A stretch of 33,009 bases of DNA. Origin: an uncultured Nostoc sp. Its GTDB lineage: Bacteria; Cyanobacteriota; Cyanobacteriia; Cyanobacteriales; Nostocaceae. Location of the stretch: assembly GCF_937863485.1 (NCBI RefSeq), contig NZ_CALMFY010000006.1:1-33009 (forward strand), in the 5' to 3' direction. The notes under the pieces were generated by a model that was not told where the DNA came from, ran no database searches, and was given only the letters and a program-made list of their open reading frames with translations. Positions 1 to 8,130 of this stretch are shown here, one piece after another. The first letter of the stretch is position 1. The number at the start of each line of letters is the position of its first letter. Position numbers and translations under genes: made by a program.

Positions 1-344
1 AAATAAGAGCGGAGGGAGCGAGGGAGTGAGGGAGAAATAATCAATGTCTAATGAATCTTGAATATTAATCTCTTAGGATAGATGGCCTAGTTTCAAAATT
101 AGCCGACTGTAAATTTATACTGGTACAACTCTACCTAAAAAATAAAAATCATTAAACCTCTTACAAAAGTCTTGATTTTCGACTCTTTCTTTGCGCCTCT
201 GCGTAAGACAAACCAACATCTTTCCAAAAGACGCCTCTGAACAGAGTGAGTACAAAGGGCGGGCTACGCGAATATAGTGCCCGATGAAAAAAATTTAGCT
301 TTTTCTACTTTTCTATTCCCTGTCACCTGTCACCTGTTCCCTAT
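1..344. other. Intergenic stretch with short repeats
   Basis: No gene is visible here. The first 35 bases are a G/A-rich low-complexity run built on GAGGGAG. Around 190-207 is a motif (ttgcgcctctgcgt) also seen in the repeat upstream of leuC. At about 323-343 there is a short tandem of CCTGTCA units. These look like dispersed cyanobacterial intergenic repeats. This is the 3' side of the minus-strand gene that ends at 345; no convincing terminator hairpin was seen. Confidence 0.5.
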
Positions 345-992
345 TTATGGTTCAGACTGAGACTTGTTGAGTTGAGTAAAAGCATAGTAAGCGATCGCTA
401 AACTAACCTTTGCTTTCTCTACTTCTGATAAAGCTGTCCACTCACTATTGTTAAGATTACTAATCGCAGATGACGCGTTTTGTGATTCGCTACTCCGCAT
501 CGCGTAAGCAAAAGGACGAGCTAAAACTAAAAGATCCTCTGTTCCCCAAGTTGGTAATACTGTCTGAACGCACTCAACCAGTTGCTCACCCATTGATTGC
601 TGGGCAGCAAAAATTTCAGCAGCTTTGGTGGCGATGGTGTTGAGCAATCCTTGGGGGATACAGGCGGCAAAAGTAGTGCGTAATGTTTCTTGAAGATTAA
701 GTACTACTACCTGTTGTAGGTTGCTATTGTAGTCTGGGGTAGAAGCAATACCAGACCAAAGTGTGTCTAGATGGCTATAAAAATCTTGCGATCGCGTTGT
801 CAGTTCTTCCTCAAGCAAATCTTGCATTCCAAACTGTTGTTCTAACTCGTGAAAATAAGCTTCTGACTCTTCATCTGCTGGATTCCAGGGATAAGTAGCA
901 TCGTCTGGTTCCAGTAACGCTTCCAATAACTCTAAATCTATTTGAGACGGCAAAGAAGAGTAAGTGTCTGAGCCGTTACTTTTATTAGCCAT
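345..992 (-). CDS. Hypothetical protein, third gene of the PP2C/CHAT-FHA operon
   Basis: This 215-residue protein was not recognised. It has an acidic N-terminal third, rich in Glu, Asp and Leu, followed by a mostly helical body without predicted membrane segments or a signal peptide. No catalytic motif is visible. The ATG start is supported by a GAGG Shine-Dalgarno-like sequence about eight bases upstream. It lies 150 bp downstream of the CHAT-FHA gene on the same strand, so the two are probably cotranscribed. By position it could be a substrate, adaptor or effector of the CHAT protease, but that is inference from neighbourhood only. A HIP1 site lies inside the gene, so base composition is that of the host. 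Confidence 0.75.
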   Translation of the reverse strand: MANKSNGSDTYSSLPSQIDLELLEALLEPDDATYPWNPADEESEAYFHELEQQFGMQDLLEEELTTRSQDFYSHLDTLWSGIASTPDYNSNLQQVVVLNLQETLRTTFAACIPQGLLNTIATKAAEIFAAQQSMGEQLVECVQTVLPTWGTEDLLVLARPFAYAMRSSESQNASSAISNLNNSEWTALSEVEKAKVSLAIAYYAFTQLNKSQSEP

Positions 993-1142
993 TTTTTCTT
1001 ACCTCACAAATATTTGGTGGTATTGACAGCTACAATTCCCAAGAAGAGATTTCCGCAAAAACAATTGATTTTTTATCTATTAAAAATAGATTATTTTAAA
1101 GGCTGATCCTAAAGACCAAAATGCATTTATGCAATAGCTCTG

Positions 1143-2732
1143 CTAGGAGTTTTCAATAATAAACTCCCAGATTTCACCTCTAGCGCTTCCAAACTTTAAC
1201 TGCATTCCTGATTTCAAAGGGACTTCCTCTCGGAGGATTTGTTGCCAGCCATTAGGTCCTAAAAACCAGGTTGTCCCGTAGGTGGAAAAATCTTCTAAGT
1301 AATAAGTTCGCACCAGTGTAGCATCAGTAAGAGTGTTGCGGCAGAAGATTTCGGCGTGGCGTTTGGATACTGATGGTTCGGGGATGACAATCTCATTATC
1401 TCTCGTGCGGCCGATGCGGGTAACTCCATAAGGCAGTAACCAGGTTTTCCCTTTTGAAGTGAGCGATCGTAAACTTGCAGTCGGAAGCGCGGAACCTACA
1501 TCAGGGATGGCTGTGTCTGGTAGTTCGGTAATTCCTTCATCCAGATTTTTAATGAGTTCGCCGTCAAAATCTGGATGCAGGTAGAGAACAGGCAAAGTCC
1601 AAGCAGGTTGATTAAATTTATACAATGTTAATAACTCTTGCCTAGCCTGTGCTACGGCTTCATCAATTGGTTTGTGCGATCGCAAAGCTTCGGTAAAGGC
1701 TTGAATAAAACTGTGGCTTTCGTGGTCAGCAATTTCATCGCGCATCCCCAAAACCGCAGGCACACCATGACGAATCAGTACTTCTGCTAAACTGCTCGCA
1801 GGTATAGCTTGATGATTGATAGCAGCTGGTTGTGCGCCCCAACAGGCATTGAAAACCGCTAATTTCACACCTGTACGGGTCAATACTTGCGCCAATTCTA
1901 TCCCATTCAGGGGCATGTCTGGTTGCAAAAACAGTAATCCTCCGTCTGGGTCTGGCAAACCATGTCCAGCATAAAAGAAAACATTGTATGCTCCGGTTTC
2001 TAATTCTTGAATCAACTCTTGTGGAGTTGGTTGTATGAGTTGATTCACTATACAAGCTGCATATCTTTGGGAATTACCACCCACAGGCGTATCTGCAAGA
2101 GTTTGCTGTAAGATAGCAGCTTCTTGTTCCAGTTCCAGGTTTTCATCATGACCTAAAACCAGCAAGATACTTAAAGCCTGGTCAGTTCGCAAATACGGTA
2201 AGGCATCAACTTCACTGCTGGTGCGACTAAAGAGCAAATCTGGGGAGAGAGACATAGCCGATTGACCAGGCTGACGCTGCATAATTTCCCAAGGCAGAGC
2301 AATCAGATCTGGATCACGAATTTCTAGGCGAAAGCGCAAACGTGTATTCTTACCCATAGCAATACCGAGACTGCGTTCCAGGCTACCAAGAATTTGTCCG
2401 TCGAATATCCAGCTCCATAAATTCATTCCCAAGTGTTGCATCAGACGACTGCTGTAGGGGCCAGTGGTTTGACCTGAAGGTGGGGAAATCCAATCTATAG
2501 GGAATAGGTTGGACTTTTGAGATGTTGAGTTTGGGGAAATATCTAGGTGACTATGACCAGCAAACATCTGCTGCCATTCTTGCCAGACTTGATTAACTTC
2601 AACAGGCCATACACAGTCACGTAAAACGTAGCCACTGGGATAGGGAGCCTTAACCACCCAAATGGCGAAGTTGTCAGTGCCAGTGTTTAGGAGACGGGCG
2701 ATCGCCAAATTCAGGGTATGGCATGAATTCAT
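1143..2732 (-). CDS. CHAT-domain (caspase-like) protease fused to a C-terminal FHA domain
   Basis: This is a predicted cytoplasmic signalling protease. From the ATG at 2732 it is 529 residues. The CHAT domain occupies roughly residues 140-390: a hydrophobic strand leads to the catalytic His in YAGHG (about residue 257), and a second strand leads to the catalytic Cys in VFNACWG (about 297). This is the expected His-Cys dyad of caspase-like CHAT peptidases. Residues 430-525 form an FHA domain, with the signature GRTRDNEIVI and SVSKRHAEI, which binds phosphothreonine peptides. The longer reading starts at TTG 2777, but its extra 15 residues are unlike the family, whose members begin near the NLAIARL segment. 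Gene order with a PP2C phosphatase suggests that phosphorylation controls recruitment of the protease. Domain calls are firm; substrate and pathway are unknown. Confidence 0.88.
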   Translation of the reverse strand: MNSCHTLNLAIARLLNTGTDNFAIWVVKAPYPSGYVLRDCVWPVEVNQVWQEWQQMFAGHSHLDISPNSTSQKSNLFPIDWISPPSGQTTGPYSSRLMQHLGMNLWSWIFDGQILGSLERSLGIAMGKNTRLRFRLEIRDPDLIALPWEIMQRQPGQSAMSLSPDLLFSRTSSEVDALPYLRTDQALSILLVLGHDENLELEQEAAILQQTLADTPVGGNSQRYAACIVNQLIQPTPQELIQELETGAYNVFFYAGHGLPDPDGGLLFLQPDMPLNGIELAQVLTRTGVKLAVFNACWGAQPAAINHQAIPASSLAEVLIRHGVPAVLGMRDEIADHESHSFIQAFTEALRSHKPIDEAVAQARQELLTLYKFNQPAWTLPVLYLHPDFDGELIKNLDEGITELPDTAIPDVGSALPTASLRSLTSKGKTWLLPYGVTRIGRTRDNEIVIPEPSVSKRHAEIFCRNTLTDATLVRTYYLEDFSTYGTTWFLGPNGWQQILREEVPLKSGMQLKFGSARGEIWEFIIENS

Positions 2733-2871
2733 TAAATTAAAAGCTAAAACAAATAATTTAAAATAACAATTCTTCAAGGTGAAAATTTTCTACTTTTTGA
2801 CCTTGTAAGTTTTTCATTTTGGTTGTTACCTGTTATTATTCCAGGTTTCTACCAGTTTATCGAGTATTTGA

Positions 2872-5151
2872 CTAAGTTGGACTGGTGTCAGGTGCAGGTG
2901 ATGGAATCGCTGGTGGTTGGGTGACGGTTCTACATGGATTTGGTGTGTCTGATTGTAAAACTAAGACCCCAAAGCGTTTCAGTTGGGATAAGTCCAGCAA
3001 TACTGTTTTCTCTGTTGACGGCAAAGGTATTGAATTTGGTGGAATTGAGGAAGTTAATGCTGGGTTACTAGTATTAGCTGGAGTTTGCGTGCTTTTATTG
3101 CCACAGACTCGCATAGACACCGAATTACCAGAAGTAGGTTTGGGATTTGGTTTTGTGTTGATAACTTCTAAAAAAACTCCAGGGGGAAGCGATTGGTTAT
3201 TTCCCAAAGAGATTTGATTGTTGGTTTTAATTACCCAGCCAGGAGAAAGGTTAGCAAGCGATCGCGGTACAGGTGTCGCTTTGATGGTAGGGTTTGGAGT
3301 TGTTGTCGGATTGGAAAAAAATGGAAATTGCCATGATTGCGATCGCAGTTGCTTCACAAACAATCCTAAAAAACCTGCTGCTACCACAAATACTAACGGA
3401 ACTATCCACTGTAGCGGTATGCGAGTTTTAGCAGGCTCAGTGTCTGGAATCACCTGAGTTTTCTGGTTGGGGCGATCTAAAAGTGTCGGATCTGCCACTC
3501 TCGAAGTAAAATCAACAGTTTTGGCAGAAAAACTCTCTGGAATGACGACTTTGATCGTGATTTCTGGTTCCCAGTACTGGACTTGATAGTGGACTAAAGC
3601 GACAGTGACATTATCGTGTCCATTTTTAACATTAGCGATTTCGACTAATCTATCCGCAACATTTGCTATATTTGCTTCCCCAACTAAAATCGGCAAGATT
3701 TCTGTTTCCCAATATTCTTCCACCCGATCAAAATCACTCAAACCATCAGATGTAAGCAGAAAAACAGCATCTTCGTCGAGCATAAACCGTCCAGACGTGG
3801 GATGCAATGAAGTGCTGGGGCCCATACCCAAAGCTTGAACTAGAGAGCCAGCAGCACTCTGTTGTACAGCCTCACGATAAATGGCATAACCTAGCCGCAC
3901 CTCGCGGGAAGCAACATCATCGTCGAGGGTAACTTGATAACAGCCGTGGCGGGTAATCCAGTAAGCACGACTATCGCCAACGTGGGTAATGTACATTTCA
4001 TGAGCAACAGGCAATGCCATTACTAAAGTTGTACCCATGCGTTGACGCCCTTGACGATTCTCACCGTCATTGCGCTGACTAATTTTGTCATTGGCAATTG
4101 CCACAGCCTTTTCTAGGTCATTAAGCAAAAGTGAGGGGTCTATATGGTCGTAGGGAACTTTTGTTAGTTGCTGTACCTGCTGCTGAATCGTTTCAATCGC
4201 TAAATTTGATGCAACATTGCCACCCTCATGTCCACCGATACCATCACAGACAATTGCTAAGGCTGTTGGCTGGGGTGGTTTACTTACAAGAGTTCCACTG
4301 GGAGGGCTACAGGCATCTTCGTTCCGTTGGCGACTTGGCCCAGTGTCGGTTTTGGTGATAATTTTGATCGTAGGTGTTTGCGATCGCCCTAACCCAGCTA
4401 ATCCCCCATCTAAAACTGTGATTAATTGATCGGTTGAAGTGATCTCTCCCTGAATTAAGGAAAGGCTAATGTGATCAACAAATTCAGCTATGGCTGGTTT
4501 GGCATCACTAACCAACTGCTGCCAGAATCCACCTAATTGGGGCAATTCTGGTGATGTTGCGGCGTCAAAACGCAATTCCAACAAACGGACTAATGATCCC
4601 TCTACCCGTAATACATAGGAGTCAAGCAAGCTAGAGGCGACACCTTCACTCACAAGAGGTTGCCACAGATGAGCTATTTGCCATAACCAATTGAGTTGGC
4701 GCATCGATGTAGCATCACGCCAAGCGGTGGTTAACTCGCTGCCTAACTGCACTTGTTGGATTGTGTCATCTACTAACAGTGGCGGTTTTTCTAAGAGTAA
4801 TATTTCTCGATTGGGGAGGCCATCAGCTAGAAATAGCACTCCATATACCTGCGGTACGTGTAAACGGTAGGGAATGAGTCTCAGGTAAGCTTTTAGAGGC
4901 TGTAAATTATCTAATTCAGGCCTTAGCGCTAATAAACCAGGCTTCGTATCTAAAAGAACAGATTTCTCAAGGACTAAATAGCGATCGGCTAATATTTCTC
5001 CAGGGCTACCCACACTTGGCCCATCTACTACAGCCCAGAGGTAATTTTTCGGTAGGGGCGTTGAGCATCGCTGGCAAAACTTGTGAGTCAGGGGGTTGGC
5101 AGCCTGACAATTTTCATTTGGACAGTAGAGCGTTGCCGCGTCATTTTCCAT
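2872..5151 (-). CDS. Zinc-ribbon / pseudokinase-like / PP2C phosphatase with one membrane helix
   Basis: This 759-residue protein begins with a four-Cys zinc ribbon (CPNENC at 10-15, CQRC at 26-29). Residues 50-250 resemble the layout of a protein kinase (a RYLVL strand, a hinge-like LLLEKPPL, a late LVRLLEL) but no HRD or DFG motif is visible, so I infer a degenerate kinase-like sensor. Residues 265-522 are a PP2C Ser/Thr phosphatase with all metal-binding motifs intact: RNED (276-279), DGIGG (303-307), GDSRAYW, SDG (D469) and HDN (D513). A single hydrophobic helix (about 579-599) is followed by a Pro/Thr/Ser-rich tail of about 150 residues that is probably outside the cytoplasmic membrane. 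It is the first gene of an operon with CHAT-FHA, and probably removes phosphate marks recognised by that FHA domain. Confidence 0.9.
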   Translation of the reverse strand: MENDAATLYCPNENCQAANPLTHKFCQRCSTPLPKNYLWAVVDGPSVGSPGEILADRYLVLEKSVLLDTKPGLLALRPELDNLQPLKAYLRLIPYRLHVPQVYGVLFLADGLPNREILLLEKPPLLVDDTIQQVQLGSELTTAWRDATSMRQLNWLWQIAHLWQPLVSEGVASSLLDSYVLRVEGSLVRLLELRFDAATSPELPQLGGFWQQLVSDAKPAIAEFVDHISLSLIQGEITSTDQLITVLDGGLAGLGRSQTPTIKIITKTDTGPSRQRNEDACSPPSGTLVSKPPQPTALAIVCDGIGGHEGGNVASNLAIETIQQQVQQLTKVPYDHIDPSLLLNDLEKAVAIANDKISQRNDGENRQGRQRMGTTLVMALPVAHEMYITHVGDSRAYWITRHGCYQVTLDDDVASREVRLGYAIYREAVQQSAAGSLVQALGMGPSTSLHPTSGRFMLDEDAVFLLTSDGLSDFDRVEEYWETEILPILVGEANIANVADRLVEIANVKNGHDNVTVALVHYQVQYWEPEITIKVVIPESFSAKTVDFTSRVADPTLLDRPNQKTQVIPDTEPAKTRIPLQWIVPLVFVVAAGFLGLFVKQLRSQSWQFPFFSNPTTTPNPTIKATPVPRSLANLSPGWVIKTNNQISLGNNQSLPPGVFLEVINTKPNPKPTSGNSVSMRVCGNKSTQTPANTSNPALTSSIPPNSIPLPSTEKTVLLDLSQLKRFGVLVLQSDTPNPCRTVTQPPAIPSPAPDTSPT

Positions 5152-5616
5152 AGTTTTCGCACCGATCAGCGATTGGCAATTTCTTTAACAGCATTAGTAG
5201 GGGCAATCTAGACCGCTCATCTTTCTTAAACTTGACATACCCAGACTTTAGATGATGATTTTAGCTGGTGGATATCAGCAGGTGCAAATACTTACTTATC
5301 CAAAAAATACGCTCCCAAGTCAACCCTACAGCCTCATCATAGCTTCTATTGCTCTGTGACTCTCTATCGCCAAAGCAACTAACTCCAACCCTGTTACCAA
5401 AGCATAACCCAAGCATAACTGCGCTATTTGCTTTTGCTGAATTACCCCATCATCAAGAAGCAGATGATGTTGGTATTTATTTAGTTTATAAGTAGGATAG
5501 CAACAATTAACTTTAATTAAGAATTAAGAATAGCAAATATAATAATTTTGGCAAAAGTACCTGACGAATCAAGAAAACCTCACTTCTATTACTCTCTTTT
5601 ACCAGGAGTAGTCACT

Positions 5617-5786
5617 GCGTTGGGGAGCCAGCGCTCTGGAGAAGGGGTTTCTACACCACTTGACGGCAGTTGCTTCAAGATAGTCAAGAAACCGCTTGGG
5701 CGCACTGCCTCCTTTATGCCTCTTAACCCGTCCACCGCAGTGGCTCCCCATGAGCGACTGGCGTCCGGCGAGCCACTCGTGGCGTC
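5617..5786. repeat. Composite palindromic dispersed repeat
   Basis: This stretch contains the pair ttggggagccag (near 5620) and gtggctcccca (near 5740) in inverted orientation, plus the segment gacggcagttgcttcaag and a palindromic gcgtccggcgagcc block. The same end sequences, gacgccagttgctt and cactggctcccca, flank the repeat at 8131-8462. The arrangement is typical of dispersed intergenic repeats of Nostoc. An open reading frame crosses it (5548-5796), but it has no coding character. Confidence 0.6.
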
Positions 5787-5863
5787 AGAGATTTGAATTT
5801 TCCCCCTTAGAGCGTCGGCAAGGGGGTTAAGGGACTAGGTTTTTCGTGGGCTTTTCCACATGA
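5787..5863 (-). mobile_element. Degenerate partial copy of the 146-bp miniature element
   Basis: Read on the minus strand, this segment contains ATGTGGAAAAGCCCACGAAA followed by ACCT, identical to the left part of the element at 29239-29384. It then has the same CCCCCTT-rich hairpin and the same GGGGGAAAATTCAAA block. The terminal CTGACTTTTCACG sequence is not present at its edge and the right half is missing. It directly joins the composite repeat, so it may be an old insertion whose ends have decayed. Confidence 0.6.
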
Positions 5864-5914
5864 CCTGAATTGTCAAAAGGGTTCAGCCAGCCAGCCTGCT
5901 ACTAACTCATTCGC

Positions 5915-6274
5915 TTATTGTTTGTCGTTAATTGCAACTTGGGGGACTCCCATGCTGTAGTTGGTAACGCGGGCAGAAAGATTGTAGCTAATTTCGCCGA
6001 GTTGCAGGAGCGATCGCAGATAATGCTCTAAGTCTGACCCCACACGGCGCAAGTTATAGTCTGTGAGGTCTGCGCCACTAGATGCTTCTACTAGTTCATC
6101 AAATTTTCGATAAACTTTTTGCAGCGCATCTTCATTCCAGTTAAATTCGTTATCTGGGTCAATATCTAACGTTAAGACCTGTTGACTGGGAATCAGTTCG
6201 CCATCCCGGTCAATTTCGCCTGCAAAAATGCGGACATGCCGGGTTGTGGACTTGAGCAGCATCGGGTTATTCAT
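5915..6274 (-). CDS. ndhM: NAD(P)H-quinone oxidoreductase subunit M
   Basis: NdhM is a small subunit specific to the NDH-1 complex of cyanobacteria and chloroplasts. It sits on the cytoplasmic side of the thylakoid complex that serves respiration and cyclic electron flow. The 119-residue sequence matches the family from the conserved start LLKSTTRHVRIF through LTLDIDPDNEFNWNEDALQK to YNLRRVGSDLEHYLRSLLQ and the end GEISYNL. Length is normal. The first Met gives a four-residue extension (MNNP) before MLLKST; either Met could be the true start, since no strong ribosome site distinguishes them. It stands alone, with repeats on one side and a long AT-rich region on the other. Identification rests on remembered family sequence and is strong. 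Confidence 0.93.
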   Translation of the reverse strand: MNNPMLLKSTTRHVRIFAGEIDRDGELIPSQQVLTLDIDPDNEFNWNEDALQKVYRKFDELVEASSGADLTDYNLRRVGSDLEHYLRSLLQLGEISYNLSARVTNYSMGVPQVAINDKQ

Positions 6275-7164
6275 AAAAGGGTGTAAGATTTGGGTGGATT
6301 ACACTGAAATTATTGTAGCCGCTATCTCTGAGCTTGAATGCTCTCAATTTACAAGCTTTGAACGCAGTTTCAAAAGGGTATATTGAATGGGCATAAGTAA
6401 AAATATCACCTGTACTGACTAACTTACTACTTCTGTTAGGAGTTGAAGACGCAGTTAGCTGCTAGTACTGACAGTAGTCCAATTATTTTCCTGTAAAAAT
6501 TATTGGAGAGAGTGTTTTCATTTGGGGTATACAAACAAGTCAAAGCGGTCTACTAATCTTACCTACTGCTAAGATTTTTCTACTCCTCAAGCCCAAAAGC
6601 CAGTAGGGAAAAGCACTTACCAGGAATAATTTGATCTGTGTACGTTTTTTTATGGAGAACAAAAGTTTTTACCTTAATAATTATGCTCATCAATTTCTTC
6701 GGAATTTTCTATTGCAAAAAACGTACATCAAGTAATTTTACTGAATAGTGCTACATCGACCTCTGGCTTTAGTAAATTCAAAAAAATTAAGCGGTTTTAC
6801 TTACGTATAAACACCAAAATTAAAGTAACAAGTAAACATATTATTGACGTTAACATAAAGTTGATGTAAAAACCTTTAAAAAGGTTGAACAACTTCTTAC
6901 AGAAACTTTATTGTGTAGAATCTTAAAAACTGAATAATAGTTATGGTTTACCATAAGTTACATCTGGCACAGTTACATCAAAATCTAGACAGTGAAAATT
7001 TAGCTTGTAAATACAGCACAGGAGAGTGAAATGGAATACAAAGGTGATTGATGAAGAAAAATTCTTAATTCAAGCACTTTGGATTCAAAAGAGATATAAA
7101 GAATTTTTGCTTACCATCTACCTCCTTACCCTCATGACAACCAAGTAAAGGAATCTCAATAGCT
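6275..7164. other. Long AT-rich leader upstream of the small heterocyst-type regulator gene
   Basis: No coding sequence was found in these 890 bases. Two structured items stand out. Bases 6478-6505 form an imperfect hairpin (ccaattatttt against aaaaattattgg). A 12-bp perfect inverted repeat, tgtacgtttttt at 6639-6650 and aaaaaacgtaca at 6716-6727, encloses 65 bases. The length suggests that the 94-residue gene at 7165 has a complex or distant promoter, as developmental genes often do. I could not place a transcription start or a convincing NtcA box. Confidence 0.45.
6639..6727. repeat. 12-bp perfect inverted repeat around a 65-bp spacer
   Basis: The arms are tgtacgtttttt and its exact reverse complement aaaaaacgtaca. 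The spacer holds no ORF. It may be a paired protein-binding site, a folded leader RNA, or the ends of a small repeat. Nothing here decides between them. Confidence 0.55.
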
Positions 7165-7449
7165 ATGAACTCCAAAGTATTACCACGCCAGATAAATAAT
7201 CTTGAAGTAGGTGTTTATGAGTGCGAAATCCATCTCAAATTCCGGTTGATTGAGGAAAAGAGTCTATTAGGCGATCGCGAGCAACTCTTACAGGTGCTAC
7301 TTGATGCCTTAACTGTGGGTTCGGACGACTTTTTAGAGACGCTGCAAGCATCCGTTAAAGCGCAGGAAGTGTCTGAATTCAAAGCCTCACCTCAAATGCG
7401 ACGCCAGCTAATGCGCTTGCGTAATGCTGCTGAAAATCCTCCAGATTAA
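7165..7449 (+). CDS. Small protein of the Asr1734/Npun_R1517 heterocyst-regulator type
   Basis: This 94-residue protein is compact and charged, with a conserved-looking core VGVYECEIHLKFRLIEEKS, then REQLLQVLLDALT, and a basic end (FKASPQMRRQLMRLRN). There is no membrane segment or known DNA-binding motif. From memory it resembles the small family containing Asr1734 of Anabaena and Npun_R1517 of Nostoc punctiforme, which are confined to heterocyst-forming cyanobacteria and act as negative regulators of heterocyst formation when overexpressed. I could not align them, so the assignment is tentative. The gene stands alone behind an 890-bp upstream region, which fits a regulated developmental gene. 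A HIP1 site lies within it. Confidence 0.6.
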   Translation: MNSKVLPRQINNLEVGVYECEIHLKFRLIEEKSLLGDREQLLQVLLDALTVGSDDFLETLQASVKAQEVSEFKASPQMRRQLMRLRNAAENPPD

Positions 7450-8130
7450 AGGTATAATTTAAGCAAGTAAAAGCCTGAGTTGGGTATCAAATCAAATGTT
7501 GATCTCACACCCCAGTTGCAATAAAAACTAATCAGTAAGTAGAATTCATAAAATATTATGATTTCTACTTTGTGAAAGTCTTATTTAGCAGCACAAAGTC
7601 CCAGGAACAGTTTCCTCTCTTAAAAACTTTGTAGCAAAGGGTACTGGTAGAATCAAAGAATAAATTCAGCCGGGTGCATTTTACCGAGTTTTTATCAAAA
7701 CATTGCAGGAATAATAAAACCCTGTGTTTTTACAGATGGCAAATTGGAGAACAGGCGCGAATCTAATGAAAACCTAAAAGACCAAAGTAAAAATAAATAA
7801 CCTTTCTTTTAGCTTTTTGCTTTAGCTAAGTGCCTGATTTGCTGAAATACTTATGTTTTATCTATTACTGGTAATAGGTGATGGTTTAGCAGCCAGTTAC
7901 CTATTACCAATTACTCACAGTCAAAAAACCTCTAAGAGGTTTTGCCAGGCAAAATTGTCCCTCTCTGAGTCCCAGAGGTACAGACTTGAACTTTAGTTCA
8001 AGGCAGGGAGAGGTTCATCGAACTTACGTTGACGAAGAGGACGCGGGGAATGCCAGAGGCGGGACGTGAGAAAAAAAGGACAAGGGGAGCAAAAAAAGAT
8101 GAGAGAGTGGGGGAGAAGATTAATAACCAA
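7450..8130. other. Intergenic region with a cluster of palindromes
   Basis: No gene was found. Several perfect stems lie close together: tggtaataggt (7869-7879) with acctattacca (7899-7909); AAACCTCT with AGAGGTTT around 7926-7942; TTTTGCC with GGCAAAA around 7940-7954, which shares bases with the previous stem; and TTGAACT with AGTTCAA near 7987-8002. They resemble dispersed intergenic repeats rather than a simple terminator, since no clean U-run follows in the plus direction. Confidence 0.5.

Larger units (their letters stand above)
5152..5914. other. Intergenic region: PP2C promoter side, a possible gene remnant and repeats
   Basis: The first part should hold the promoter of the minus-strand PP2C operon, but no clear -35/-10 pair was picked out. 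On the minus strand, 5326-5520 reads without stops into a Leu-rich helical sequence ending in AIESHRAIEAMMRL, with no start codon apart from Met codons near its end, so it may be a gene remnant. From about 5617 onward the DNA is made of palindromic repeats, described separately. Confidence 0.5.

Noticed and set aside
2733..2777. TTG-started extension of the CHAT-FHA protein
   Set aside because: The 15 extra residues look like a weak hydrophobic leader, but the family begins at the later ATG and the start codon is poor.
5548..5796. Open frame of 82 codons on the plus strand
   Set aside because: It consists of palindromic dispersed repeats and the end of a decayed element, with no ribosome site and no protein-like conservation.
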